Assembly: GCF_042429435.1 (NCBI RefSeq)
Contig: NZ_JBHMAF010000032.1
Length of the DNA stretch: 64,000 nt
DNA from: Ectobacillus funiculus
GTDB taxonomy: Bacteria > Bacillota > Bacilli > Bacillales > Bacillaceae_G
Strand: one strand, 5' to 3'
The translations under genes were made by a program, and so were the position numbers. Within the stretch, counting starts at the first letter, position 1, and every line of letters starts with the position of its first letter. Below are positions 44,299-52,875 of this stretch, piece by piece. The notes beneath the pieces were generated by a model. The model was not told where the DNA came from. It searched no databases and worked only from the letters and a program-made list of their open reading frames with translations.

Positions 44299-44545
44299 TG
44301 TATATTATACTTACCCTATTTCTCTGTTAGGAGAAATTCGTCATACTTTCTATCCTTGCTGTTTATTTTAATAATTTCATTCCAAATTGTTATACAAAAA
44401 AAGGAGAAAGCTACTTATAACAGCTTAATCCTGATAATATATATTATACTTATCTAACTTTCCTATATTAGGGGTGATTTATTATGCTTTCCATCCTTGC
44501 TGTTTTTTTTGATAGCTTTATCCCAAATTGGCATACAAAAATGGA
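44299..44545 (+). repeat. Tandem duplication of the AraC gene promoter and 5' end
   Basis: Bases 44299-44403 resemble 44438-44545 with a shift of 139-141 bases. Both contain TATATTATACTT, a G-rich ribosome-site region, the CTTTC-ATCCTTGCTGTTT block and CCAAATTG-ATACAAAAA. The first copy has lost the start codon. Confidence 0.85.
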
Positions 44546-45287
44546 AAAAATCGATTATAATGTCTTAATTTTAGTAACACAAGGTCATGTACAATATATA
44601 TTAGACGGAAAAGAAATCACTGCTGAAAAAGGGGACATTTTATTTATCCCTGCATCTACTGTTCGTGAAGGGAAAAATCATGAATCTGGTTTACATCAAA
44701 AATATACGGTTGTCTTTACGTTACAAGACAACGGAATTCCAAATAACACCTTCCCCATTGATCAAAAGTTCCACCACATAAAAACAAGAAGTCTTGAATA
44801 TATGAAGCACCGATTTGAACGATTATACTTTGATATAAGAGGGGATAAAACGCATCGTGATTTTATCTGTCTTGGCATTTTACAAGAATTAATTGGACTG
44901 TTTGCACGAGAATTAGAAAGCCCCTCCATTACACCAATAAAAGTAAAATACGCAAAAATTATCGAGCGCTTCCTATTAGAAAACTATCGAAAACCGATAG
45001 AAATTGACCAGCTCGCCAAGCTAATCCACCGATCACCGGGATACACAATCTCTGTTTTTAAAGAAGTGATTGGGCAATCTCCAATTAAATACATCCATCA
45101 ATTACGGGTAATGGAAGCCTGCAATCTCCTGATAAATACCGATATGACAGTTGTAGCCATTTCCGAGTATTTAGGATATTATGATACATCTTATTTTTCT
45201 CGTATGTTTAAGAAGCTAACAGCAATGTCTCCAAAGGAATTTATGATGGTCGGGCATCAGGTAGAGGTTTCAATGCTATTCACGTAA
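44484..45287 (+). CDS. AraC-family transcriptional regulator
   Basis: A 267-residue regulator with an N-terminal cupin-like sensing domain (VLILVTQGHVQYILDGKEIT) and two C-terminal helix-turn-helix motifs (about 165-265) including IDQLAKLIHRSPGYTISVFK and AISEYLGYYDTSYFSRMFKK. It is divergent from the GPH transporter-FGE-sulfatase operon, its likely target. AGGGGTGA precedes the ATG. The gene's promoter and 5' end exist twice in tandem; only this copy is intact. Confidence 0.87.
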   Translation: MLSILAVFFDSFIPNWHTKMEKIDYNVLILVTQGHVQYILDGKEITAEKGDILFIPASTVREGKNHESGLHQKYTVVFTLQDNGIPNNTFPIDQKFHHIKTRSLEYMKHRFERLYFDIRGDKTHRDFICLGILQELIGLFARELESPSITPIKVKYAKIIERFLLENYRKPIEIDQLAKLIHRSPGYTISVFKEVIGQSPIKYIHQLRVMEACNLLINTDMTVVAISEYLGYYDTSYFSRMFKKLTAMSPKEFMMVGHQVEVSMLFT

Positions 45288-45425
45288 GGTAATTGGAACA
45301 ATAAGCTTATGACGAACTTAAGCACACTAACACCTTAGATTTGGGTCAGTAGTTGGATACTAAAAGGTTGAGGAATATGCTGAATTTCGAACCTAATCCT
45401 TGAAATCTTGGTGATGCAATTTTAA

Positions 45426-45468
45426 AAGGCAATGGATAAAATGTGGTCAACCACAAATCCATTGCCTT
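45426..45468 (+). terminator. Terminator of the AraC gene
   Basis: A 12-bp stem (45426-45437 with 45457-45468) has a second small stem TGTGG/CCACA inside the loop. It lies 140 bases after the stop. Confidence 0.65.
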
Positions 45469-45470
45469 AA

Positions 45471-45695
45471 AACCTTGGTATCTTAAGCTTAGTTCCGCTG
45501 CACACCAGCATTAATGCCTTTAGCACACTGCAATCAAATCTCTCAGTACCCATTTTGACTCGCACAGATTTACCCTTCCTTATCGGATTTGGGGCTCTAG
45601 CTTTACTAATTCTTGTCTTTACTCGCGGCAGTCTTGGATATATACAAAATAATCCCAATATGGCACCTGTTGAAAATGAAATTATCAGCAGATAG
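45471..45695 (+). pseudogene. C-terminal remnant of a membrane protein
   Basis: An open frame of 74 codons without a start reads ILSLVPLHTSINAFSTLQSN and then a hydrophobic LPFLIGFGALALLILVFTRG segment ending VENEIISR and a stop. A strong hairpin follows. It looks like the tail of a transporter or channel gene (a CLC chloride channel is one thought), but I cannot name it. Confidence 0.4.
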
Positions 45696-45705
45696 ATTTT
45701 CAAAA

Positions 45706-45760
45706 GTAAAGAAGACCCTCTCCAGTGTATTTAAATGATCTTTGAGAGGGTCTTCTTTAC
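45706..45760. terminator. Strong hairpin after the membrane-protein remnant
   Basis: A perfect 17-bp stem (45706-45722 with 45744-45760) lies 10 bases after the remnant's stop codon. Confidence 0.75.
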
Positions 45761-45780
45761 TCATCCACTCAAATGGCTTA

Positions 45781-45978
45781 CTATACAAAATTCACTTTAT
45801 CTAAATTGTCTTTACCCCTCAATTCTTTTAGATTGGTGATCAAAACAATCAAGCTTTTATCAAGCTCGAAATCCCAGTCTACAAAGATATCAATAATTCG
45901 CATTTTCGGGTAAGACTCCATCGAGCTGCTATTGTGCAGGAATGTCTTTTCCAATGTTCTCCCAAACCACTCAGCCTT
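45781..45978 (-). pseudogene. C-terminal remnant of a third MpsC/DUF2294 gene
   Basis: The minus-strand frame reads KAEWFGRTLEKTFLHNSSSM, then DIFVDWDFELDKSLIVLITN and a short tail to a TAG. This matches the C terminus of the intact neighbour (EKSYLHRDSRFEE and DIFVDWDFSEDRSIMCFVLK). It begins right after that gene's stop codon and has no start. Confidence 0.8.
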
Positions 45979-45994
45979 CTACCCCTTTCAGTGC

Positions 45995-46687
45995 TTACTT
46001 GAGAACAAAACACATAATGCTCCTATCTTCACTAAAGTCCCAATCCACAAAAATATCTGCGACAGGATTCCTAAAGATTTCTTCAAAGCGGCTATCACGA
46101 TGTAAATATGACTTTTCTAGCTCGTCCTTGGTAACCATGAGTGTCTGTTCATATCCCTTTATGATTAACTGCTTTTCAATTTGAACTAAAATTCCATCCC
46201 GTTTTACCAAATACATCTTTGGAGAGATAAAGAATGCCTCGGTTTTCTCAGGTTTTTTCTGTACCAAAATACTAATTCTTTCCACCTCATCAACTAATGG
46301 TTTCAAATCAATAGAACCATTATCCTGATGGACTTGTTTAGTGATATCACCTTCAAATTGAACTGTTATCATCCCTGTATTTTGCGGATAGTTCCAATCA
46401 TGGTAAAAACATTCGACATCCTGTTCAAATTCCAGTTCAATAATACCCTTCAATTGATTAAGGACCGTTTTCATAACTATATTCCGAGAAATATCGATGT
46501 TATCGGGATTACCGTTCTCCAGCAAAATAGACTCCAATGGAGACATGAATCCCCGTATGTAAAAAACTAAAAATTGCTCATTTGCATAAGCATAGCAAGC
46601 TTCCGGACCACGGCCAAAATTTTTTCTTAACAATTTGCTGGTTAGGCTGCTTATATCCATTAACTTTTGCTGTAGTGGCGATGACAT
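45995..46687 (-). CDS. MpsC (DUF2294) family protein
   Basis: A 230-residue soluble protein with two similar halves. The N-terminal NFGRGPEACYAYANEQFLVF and RGFMSPLESILLENGN, and the central FYHDWNYPQNTGMITVQFE, are family marks; the second half ends in DIFVDWDFSEDRSIM. The family is known as DUF2294, named MpsC after a gene linked with the MpsAB bicarbonate/cation system of staphylococci. Biochemical function is not settled. A hairpin with a T-run lies just before its ribosome site. Confidence 0.8.
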   Translation of the reverse strand: MSSPLQQKLMDISSLTSKLLRKNFGRGPEACYAYANEQFLVFYIRGFMSPLESILLENGNPDNIDISRNIVMKTVLNQLKGIIELEFEQDVECFYHDWNYPQNTGMITVQFEGDITKQVHQDNGSIDLKPLVDEVERISILVQKKPEKTEAFFISPKMYLVKRDGILVQIEKQLIIKGYEQTLMVTKDELEKSYLHRDSRFEEIFRNPVADIFVDWDFSEDRSIMCFVLK

Positions 46688-46717
46688 AAGTGGTTCAACC
46701 TCGCTTTCGACAAAGGC

Positions 46718-46755
46718 AAAAAAATACTGCCTTACATTATCATGTCCAGGCAGTA
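46718..46755 (-). terminator. Hairpin with T-run between the two MpsC genes
   Basis: An 8-bp stem ACTGCC-type (46725-46732 with 46748-46755) is followed on the minus strand by seven T. It lies 31 bases before the downstream start codon, leaving little room for a separate promoter. Confidence 0.8.
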
Positions 46756-46768
46756 AGATTTTTACTAT

Positions 46769-47461
46769 TCAGGTATAAACCTTATTAAAGCTAAAAATCA
46801 AATAGCTTTTATTTTGTTTATAATCCCACATCATGAATAAGTCCTCAATCAATCCATTAAATGCTTCTTCAAATAATTCTCTGTGCCGAACGTAGCCCTT
46901 TTTAATTTCTGCAGCATGGGTTAATAGTAAATCTATATTTCCTTGTTCTAATAGTAAGTGTTCCAGCGGAAGCATAATCTCTTTAGATTCAACTACACAG
47001 ATATTATGGGTATACTTGACAACCTTGAGCCCACTCGGGATTTTATGTAACTGTGAACCTACCATTCGAACTAACGGAAATAACTTCCTCTCAAAGCTTT
47101 CATCTATCTTCACATCAGGATTGAAGTCATTATTCACCAGCAGTAAAATGCCAGAGTTAGTATTATAGTTCCAATCTTGATAAAAGGATTCGAAGGGAAT
47201 TCCTAAAAGCTGCGATGCTTCTTGTAATAACTCATCGGACAAAGCTGCTATAACAGAGGACCGATATTTCATCACTAAATTATATTCCTTTTTGTCAGTT
47301 AAGATTTCTTCAGCAGGTGTCATAAAGTTACGGATATAAACGTATAATCTGTTTGCTTTTAGTACTGTATAACAGGCTTCAGGCCCTTTTCCGATTCCCC
47401 GCTTGATTATTCTACTGAAAGAACTACTAACAGATAGCAAATCTTCTTGAGTTGCAACCAT
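46769..47461 (-). CDS. MpsC (DUF2294) family protein
   Basis: A 230-residue paralogue of the protein at 45995-46687. GIGKGPEACYTVLKANRLYV, RNFMTPAEEILTDKKEYN and FYQDWNYNTNSGILLLV are aligned with its blocks. The start has AAGGGGG upstream. It shares with its neighbours a terminator-like hairpin directly before the ribosome site. The sensor kinase gene is upstream on the same strand, so the set may be one regulated unit. Function unknown. Confidence 0.8.
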   Translation of the reverse strand: MVATQEDLLSVSSSFSRIIKRGIGKGPEACYTVLKANRLYVYIRNFMTPAEEILTDKKEYNLVMKYRSSVIAALSDELLQEASQLLGIPFESFYQDWNYNTNSGILLLVNNDFNPDVKIDESFERKLFPLVRMVGSQLHKIPSGLKVVKYTHNICVVESKEIMLPLEHLLLEQGNIDLLLTHAAEIKKGYVRHRELFEEAFNGLIEDLFMMWDYKQNKSYLIFSFNKVYT

Positions 47462-47483
47462 TCAAATCCCCCTTATAAAAAAT

Positions 47484-47518
47484 AAAAAGGCCTAACTTCA
47501 CAAATAGGAAGTTAGGCC
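47484..47518 (-). terminator. Hairpin with T-run in the leader of the MpsC gene at 46769-47461
   Basis: A perfect 11-bp stem (47489-47499 with 47508-47518) is followed by TTTTTATTTTTT on the minus strand. It ends 22 bases before the start codon, so it overlaps the region where the ribosome binds. Confidence 0.88.
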
Positions 47519-47702
47519 ACGGTTAAGACGACTATAAAAATAGCTTCTACCATTTACCATCACAATAAGATAGTGTTTATTTAAAATGATACTTTTGAAC
47601 AGAATAATATAACTAATGACTGCAAGACATTAGACAAAATTCATTCTAACATCATTTCCAAAGGATAACAATACATTCAGATAAAAATTAGTAAATGAAG
47701 CT

Positions 47703-48833
47703 TCATTCTTGTGATAATAAAGGTAATTTCACCTGAATGGAGGTTCCTTTTGAATCACTCTCTATGTATATATCTCCTCTATGCTCCTTGATAATTTGCT
47801 GGCTGACTAGCATGCCAAGCCCTGTTCCATTTTCTTTTGTTGTAAAAAAAGGCTTGCCAATTTGTTCAAGAATCTCGGACGGGATCCCGGACCCCTGATC
47901 GATGACGCTGATTCGAACCTGCCCATCAGCAAGGGAACTCCCATATATTCGTAGCACTCCCCCATTAGGCATAGCTTCAATTGCATTTTTTATATAATTA
48001 ATAAAAACTTGCTTCAATCGGTCACTATCACCTAAAATCCATCCATTAGTAAAATCGTATTGTTTTTCTATTTGAATAGTATTTAAAAGGGCCTGCGATG
48101 TCATTAAGGTAACAACCTGCTCTAATAAAACTTGAAGATTTATTCTTTCATATTTTTGCTTGGATGGTTTGGCGAGCACCATTAACTCCTTTAGAATTGC
48201 TTCAATTCGGTCAATCTCAGAATGCATAATTTCGAAATAAATTTTATTACCAACGTTTTCTCCCGTTAATAATTGTAGAAAGCCTTTGATGGCTGTAATT
48301 GGATTGCGGATCTCATGGGCAATCCCGGCTGCCAGCTGCGCAGCAGTAGCTTGTTTCTCCGATACGCGGAACAAACTACTAATTAAAGTATGATATTCTT
48401 TTTCATGTTCCATCGTAAGCCTATTTTGTTTGATGGATGTAATATCCTTTAAGACTAGATACGAGCCAAGAAAAGCTTTTTCAAAGAAAATGGGAATGGA
48501 GGTAACATTAACATCTAAGATACCTTCGTCGTTCACTTGTACCTGAGCATCAAAATTATCAAGTTTCTCCTGTTCTCTGCCTTTAAAGAAGGTATGCGTT
48601 TGATTTAAAAAGTCCGAGATAAACAGTTTATGTAATGTTAATTGCTGTAGGGGATCTCCTGAATAACCTAATAGTGGTTCACAAGCATGGCTGGCATATT
48701 CAACCTTCCCTTGCAAGTCAATTAATAGAAACGCATCATGATTTTGGGATAGAATTGAGAAGTCCTGATCCATGTTCGTATCTCTATATACTTTTAAAAG
48801 GGCACTTTTCTGATTAGTTCCATGCATAACCAT
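47703..48833 (-). CDS. PAS-domain sensor histidine kinase
   Basis: A 376-residue soluble kinase: PAS domain (about 25-150, LSQNHDAFLLIDLQGKVEYA), HisKA with the phospho-accepting His in AAGIAHEIRNPITAIKGFLQ, and an HATPase with N box FINYIKNAIEAMPNG, G1 DQGSGIPSE, FTTKENGTGLGM and a final G box. There are no membrane segments. It resembles the orphan sporulation kinases of Bacillus, and no response regulator gene is nearby, so it may feed the sporulation phosphorelay (inference). Start ATG 48833 follows AAAGGAGA. Confidence 0.88.
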   Translation of the reverse strand: MVMHGTNQKSALLKVYRDTNMDQDFSILSQNHDAFLLIDLQGKVEYASHACEPLLGYSGDPLQQLTLHKLFISDFLNQTHTFFKGREQEKLDNFDAQVQVNDEGILDVNVTSIPIFFEKAFLGSYLVLKDITSIKQNRLTMEHEKEYHTLISSLFRVSEKQATAAQLAAGIAHEIRNPITAIKGFLQLLTGENVGNKIYFEIMHSEIDRIEAILKELMVLAKPSKQKYERINLQVLLEQVVTLMTSQALLNTIQIEKQYDFTNGWILGDSDRLKQVFINYIKNAIEAMPNGGVLRIYGSSLADGQVRISVIDQGSGIPSEILEQIGKPFFTTKENGTGLGMLVSQQIIKEHRGDIYIESDSKGTSIQVKLPLLSQE

Positions 48834-48865
48834 AAGGCAGATCTCCTTTCCTAATTTAATGACAT

Positions 48866-48915
48866 AAAAAAGCCACAATAAGAGCAGGTGATTCCCTGCT
48901 TCTTACTGTGGCTTT
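48866..48915 (-). terminator. Hairpin with T-run in the leader of the histidine kinase gene
   Basis: A 9-bp outer stem (48869-48877 with 48907-48915) continues through mismatches into AGCAGG/CCTGCT and is followed by TTTTTT on the minus strand. It lies about 20 bases before the ribosome site of the kinase gene. Confidence 0.85.
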
Positions 48916-49067
48916 AAAATCTAGCGTACATTTCTAGAATTCGTTACCATTTTAGATTTCACTACTTACTTCAATTTTCCAATTAGAACAGAGCATCAAC
49001 TCTATATCCATAATAAATATATTATATTTTTCGATTTTTGGCAATAATCTGCAAATAATTTCTCTTG

Positions 49068-49178
49068 TTAAAGAAAACTCGCCGATTGGCAAGCCCTACT
49101 TATACTGTATTCCTAAAATTTCTCACTACGTCGAATTGGCTTCCAGCTAGAAATTTATACTTTCTTACAGTGTAAAAA
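49068..49178 (+). repeat. Dispersed repeat, copy 6 (internal deletion)
   Basis: A copy lacking about 28 bases between the first hairpin and the ACTTATACTGTATTCC block. It keeps the AATTTCT/AGAAATT stem (T-A type) and the terminal TACAGTGTAA. Confidence 0.9.
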
Positions 49179-49210
49179 AATTCACATCATCATTAATAGA
49201 TTTGAAAGCA

Positions 49211-49909
49211 CTAATTCACTTTTAGTTTTTCAAGCCTTTGTTTATGAAATCCCTTCACAATCAACCAGACTGCCAAGCTCATCTCATAAACGCCCACAGG
49301 TAGAGCAATGAGTCCCTTTGTCATAGAGAAAGGCTCCACTGCACCAAACATTTCTAATAAACCGGCTATAAATACAAGGGCAGCTGTAATCATCCCAAAT
49401 AGCGCTAACGATTTGGGTACTAAGCCTGTTCTAAAAAGTAAATAACTATACATGATCGTATTTAAGCCTAACATGAGATTTGGACCTAACATAGAAGTCC
49501 AACGATAAAAGGCCTGTAACATTAAACCGATAGTAAGAAGATTTTCTTCCCTTGTTAAACTGTCTGCTTCATAATGTGTACTAAGATGTAATAAACCTAA
49601 TATACTTACTAAGCCTATTGCAATAAAAACAGCTTCCATAAATCGAAAACAAAGATACCCTAATGCAATATGCTCATTCCAACGGCGAAGATAAGGAAAC
49701 AGCATGACTGCTGTCCCAATAGCCGTCACTACAAGTAAAAAATCATTCATTACACCGAGCAAAATCTTCGTTTGAAATCCATTTGCTACGGACATATACC
49801 ATTGCTCTGATAATATCGGCTGATAAAAGACAACAGCTATGACCGAAGTGACTGCAGCTGCTATATATAAAATGCCGATGATAATTCCATTCATTCTGTC
49901 TCTTGTCAT
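49211..49909 (-). CDS. DUF4386 family membrane protein
   Basis: A 232-residue integral membrane protein with six to seven hydrophobic segments. ALGYLCFRFMEAVFIAIGLVS and YRWTSMLGPNLMLGLNTIMYS resemble the DUF4386 family; function unknown. Start ATG 49909 follows GGGGGAAAG; the longer frame runs through the divergent promoter. It is divergent from an AraC-type regulator, its likely controller. Confidence 0.8.
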   Translation of the reverse strand: MTRDRMNGIIIGILYIAAAVTSVIAVVFYQPILSEQWYMSVANGFQTKILLGVMNDFLLVVTAIGTAVMLFPYLRRWNEHIALGYLCFRFMEAVFIAIGLVSILGLLHLSTHYEADSLTREENLLTIGLMLQAFYRWTSMLGPNLMLGLNTIMYSYLLFRTGLVPKSLALFGMITAALVFIAGLLEMFGAVEPFSMTKGLIALPVGVYEMSLAVWLIVKGFHKQRLEKLKVN

Positions 49910-49922
49910 GATCTTTCCCCCC

Positions 49923-49998
49923 TTGAAATAACTACCAATTGAATTTCCTATGTTATACTGGTTATGAGTATCATAAAACATTGATATAAGGAGTTATT
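49923..49998. promoter_or_regulatory. Divergent promoter region between DUF4386 and AraC/GyrI genes
   Basis: In 89 bases between the start codons lie TTATACT (a -10-like element) and a palindrome TATGA-GTA-TCATA near 49961-49973, a possible operator for the divergent AraC-type regulator. Confidence 0.45.
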
Positions 49999-50868
49999 AT
50001 GGACCATTATGATGTAATTGAGGATGCCCTGCTATATATTGAAAACAATATTCAACAACCTTTATCATTGGATTCTGTTGCGAATACCTTCAACATGTCA
50101 AAATACTATTTTCATAGGCTTTTTTCTGCCATGATGGGTTGTTCATTAAACAATTACATACTATCCAGAAGATTGAATGCATCACTACAATTCATTCAAA
50201 ACGACACCTTATCGCTAACAGATATTGCTTATCGGCTAAACTTCGGAACTCAAGCATCCTTCACCCGTGCCTTCAAACGCCAATATGATATAGCACCAAG
50301 CTCCCTTCGAGTTAAGGATACGACCATATCTCAAATGCCAATACCTTCAGTAGTTAAGAGACCCATTAAAAATATCAATGGTGATATCGTCACCGATTTC
50401 ACCCTAACGGAATTCAAGACAATCAGGGTCAGTGGCATAGCCTTTGAAGTTGATCTTGCAACTGATGATTACAAGACGAAGATCCGCTCTCATTCAAAAA
50501 TGCTATTAGATAACATTGATAAGACAATAAATGGTCCATGTTATGTCATTTATTCAGACTGCCAGCCAAATTCAACCCGTTTCAAGGTTCTTTTCGGAAT
50601 TCCATATGATATACAAATAGATAAGCCCTATTATTTTACCGTTGATATACCGCAGCTCTTTTGTGCCAAATTTAAATATTTTGGTGATTTACTTGATATA
50701 GGAGACGTCTTCATCACTGATTTTGCAAGATTTTTAAAAATCTCAAAGCAGGAAACTGAGAATTCACATATCGAACTCATTCAAGCTTTTGATAATATTC
50801 ACAATCTTGATTCCGCCTACCACATATATACACCTATCAAAAAACTACCGATTGATTCAGATTTTTAA
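49999..50868 (+). CDS. AraC-family regulator with GyrI-like effector domain
   Basis: A 289-residue regulator with N-terminal AraC-type helix-turn-helix (about 5-105, VANTFNMSKYYFHRLFSAMM and IAYRLNFGTQASFTRAFKRQ) and a C-terminal effector-binding domain of the GyrI/Rob type (about 130-285). Such proteins respond to small hydrophobic molecules or drugs. It probably controls the divergent DUF4386 gene. AAGGAG precedes the ATG. Confidence 0.87.
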   Translation: MDHYDVIEDALLYIENNIQQPLSLDSVANTFNMSKYYFHRLFSAMMGCSLNNYILSRRLNASLQFIQNDTLSLTDIAYRLNFGTQASFTRAFKRQYDIAPSSLRVKDTTISQMPIPSVVKRPIKNINGDIVTDFTLTEFKTIRVSGIAFEVDLATDDYKTKIRSHSKMLLDNIDKTINGPCYVIYSDCQPNSTRFKVLFGIPYDIQIDKPYYFTVDIPQLFCAKFKYFGDLLDIGDVFITDFARFLKISKQETENSHIELIQAFDNIHNLDSAYHIYTPIKKLPIDSDF

Positions 50869-51019
50869 TTTCACTTTAAAGTGATCACACTCTTGTTTAT
50901 GCTCCTTTCTCATTCGTAAAGTTATTTTGAATAATACTAAGATATCAAAATGGGGTTAAGTTAGACTTTCCAAATCTTGCTGTAATTAGTTAGAAGCTGA
51001 TTATGGGAATGGTTTTGTA

Positions 51020-51053
51020 CCTAAAGAAAACTCGCCGATTAGCAAGTCCTGCG
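51020..51053 (+). repeat. Dispersed repeat, copy 7 (5' fragment only)
   Basis: Only the first ~32 bases of the element (TAAAGAAAACTCGCCGATTA and AGCAAGTCC) are present. Confidence 0.75.
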
Positions 51054-51281
51054 TTTTATATACATATATCTCCAAAAGCAAAGGAGCCTTTCTTTATAGA
51101 AAAGCTCCTTTACTCATTGTTATCTTACTCATCTTTTATTACCTATTTGTGGAAACACCCGATAAATCACACATTTTTCACATAACCTTTTTCATTCACT
51201 GAAATGAAAAATAAAGATTACTATCCCATTTATACGGGATAATCTTACCAATTACGGTAAAAATAAAGGCAAACATTCGAA

Positions 51282-52853
51282 ATGGTGTGGCTAATGCTTA
51301 ATTTATTCAGACTTAAAAAACGCGGACCTAACCAAAAATACCCAGCAGATTACCTAAAAGATGAACAAAATGAACCAGAAACAAATATACAAAAAAACGA
51401 TTATATCGAGGACTGGGAAAAAGAGCTCACTAAATCAAGAGATTACACAAAAACTTTCTATCTTAATCAAGAGTCAGGAAAAAAGTTTCACTTTACCTTT
51501 CTATCCTCACTTGTTGAAGAAGAAGTGCTGGACAATAATGTCCTCCCCTCTTTACTTAATGGAGAGTTTTGGAAAATAGCCGATGTTAAAAAGCTTCTTC
51601 CGATTGCGGATGTAGAGCTATCAAGCAACACAGCTGATATCCCCCAAAGACTGCTTAACGGGTATATAATGCTGACAATTGAAGGAGATACAAGTGAATT
51701 TGCCTTCATCTCCGCGTCCAAACAAGTTGTTCGATCGGTTACGGCTCCAGAAATTGAATTCAGCGTCGTTGGCCCTAAAGAAGCATTTGTCGAATCCATT
51801 GGGCAAAATCTGAACTTGATTCGAAAACGTTTACCTATTCAGGAGCTAATAGCGGAAGAATTCACCGTCGGAAAATTATCAAAAACGAAAGTAATCGTTC
51901 TCTATATCGACGGAATCATAAATAAAGAAATTGTCAATACGGTTAAGCAGCGGATTGGTGATATTGAAAAGGACGAAATCGCTGACAGTTCGTATTTTAC
52001 GCAGATGATCTCAGATAACGGGCATTCTCCTTTTCCGCAACTGCTCGATACAGAAAGACCGGATCGGGTTGCATCCAGCCTGGCAGAAGGGAAAGTTGTT
52101 ATTTTAGTGGACGGCTCACCACATGCACTAATCGGGCCAACCTCTTTGACAGAGTTTTTTAACTCATTTGAAGATTACTTTCTTAACTGGATTCTTGCTT
52201 CTTTTATCAGATTAATACGTTTATTTGCAGTTACTTTTTCGATTTTGATTACACCTCTTTATGTTGCGGTGGTTACGTACCACTATGAATTAATTCCAAA
52301 GGACTTATTAATTACGTTAGTTACCTCCAGGCGGGTTGTTCCTTTCCCGCCAGTTCTTGAAGTATTGTTTCTGGAAGTAACAATTGAACTATTAAGAGAA
52401 GCAGGAGCCAGGCTTCCGACTAAGGTCGGCCAGACAATCGGCATCGTGGGCGGTATTGTTATCGGGACAGCATCTGTTGAAGCTGGTCTTACGAGCAATG
52501 TTCTTTTGATTTTTATTGCCCTGTCTGCTCTTGCCTCCTTCACAACACCTGTGTACCAAATGAGCAATACGATTAGGATTATGCGTTTTCCGTTTCTTTT
52601 CATGGCCGAAATATGGGGTTTACTCGGGATAACAATCGCATTTTGTTTTCTACTTGTTCATTTGCTTCGGCTTACATCGCTTGGCTTTCCATTTATGGAA
52701 CCTATTTTCCCGCTCAGAATGAAGGATTTCAAAGATGCCTTATTTCGCTTCCCATTTAAAAGCCAAGCACTTCGCCCGCAGTTTTTAAGAACCAGCAATC
52801 CGGTTCGTTTTAGTAAGGAAAAGGCTTCTAAAAAGAAGGACATTGATGAATAA
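51282..52853 (+). CDS. Spore germination receptor A subunit (GerA family), second operon
   Basis: A 523-residue GerA protein with the same plan as the one at 32764-34344. The N-terminal soluble region holds KTKVIVLYIDGIINKEIVNT and LLDTERPDRVASSLAEGKVV (ERPD motif), then five or so transmembrane segments with SRRVVPFPPVLEVLFLEVTI. The first ATG has only a weak site; ATG 51294 is an alternative. First gene of an intact gerA-gerB-gerC operon. Confidence 0.9.
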   Translation: MVWLMLNLFRLKKRGPNQKYPADYLKDEQNEPETNIQKNDYIEDWEKELTKSRDYTKTFYLNQESGKKFHFTFLSSLVEEEVLDNNVLPSLLNGEFWKIADVKKLLPIADVELSSNTADIPQRLLNGYIMLTIEGDTSEFAFISASKQVVRSVTAPEIEFSVVGPKEAFVESIGQNLNLIRKRLPIQELIAEEFTVGKLSKTKVIVLYIDGIINKEIVNTVKQRIGDIEKDEIADSSYFTQMISDNGHSPFPQLLDTERPDRVASSLAEGKVVILVDGSPHALIGPTSLTEFFNSFEDYFLNWILASFIRLIRLFAVTFSILITPLYVAVVTYHYELIPKDLLITLVTSRRVVPFPPVLEVLFLEVTIELLREAGARLPTKVGQTIGIVGGIVIGTASVEAGLTSNVLLIFIALSALASFTTPVYQMSNTIRIMRFPFLFMAEIWGLLGITIAFCFLLVHLLRLTSLGFPFMEPIFPLRMKDFKDALFRFPFKSQALRPQFLRTSNPVRFSKEKASKKKDIDE

Positions 52854-52875
52854 CTAAAAAGGCAGGTAAGGAAAC

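Noticed and set aside
45467..45788. Two minus-strand frames of 60-78 codons
   Set aside because: One starts at a TTG inside the loop arm of a terminator; the plus-strand frame there looks like the real coding remains.
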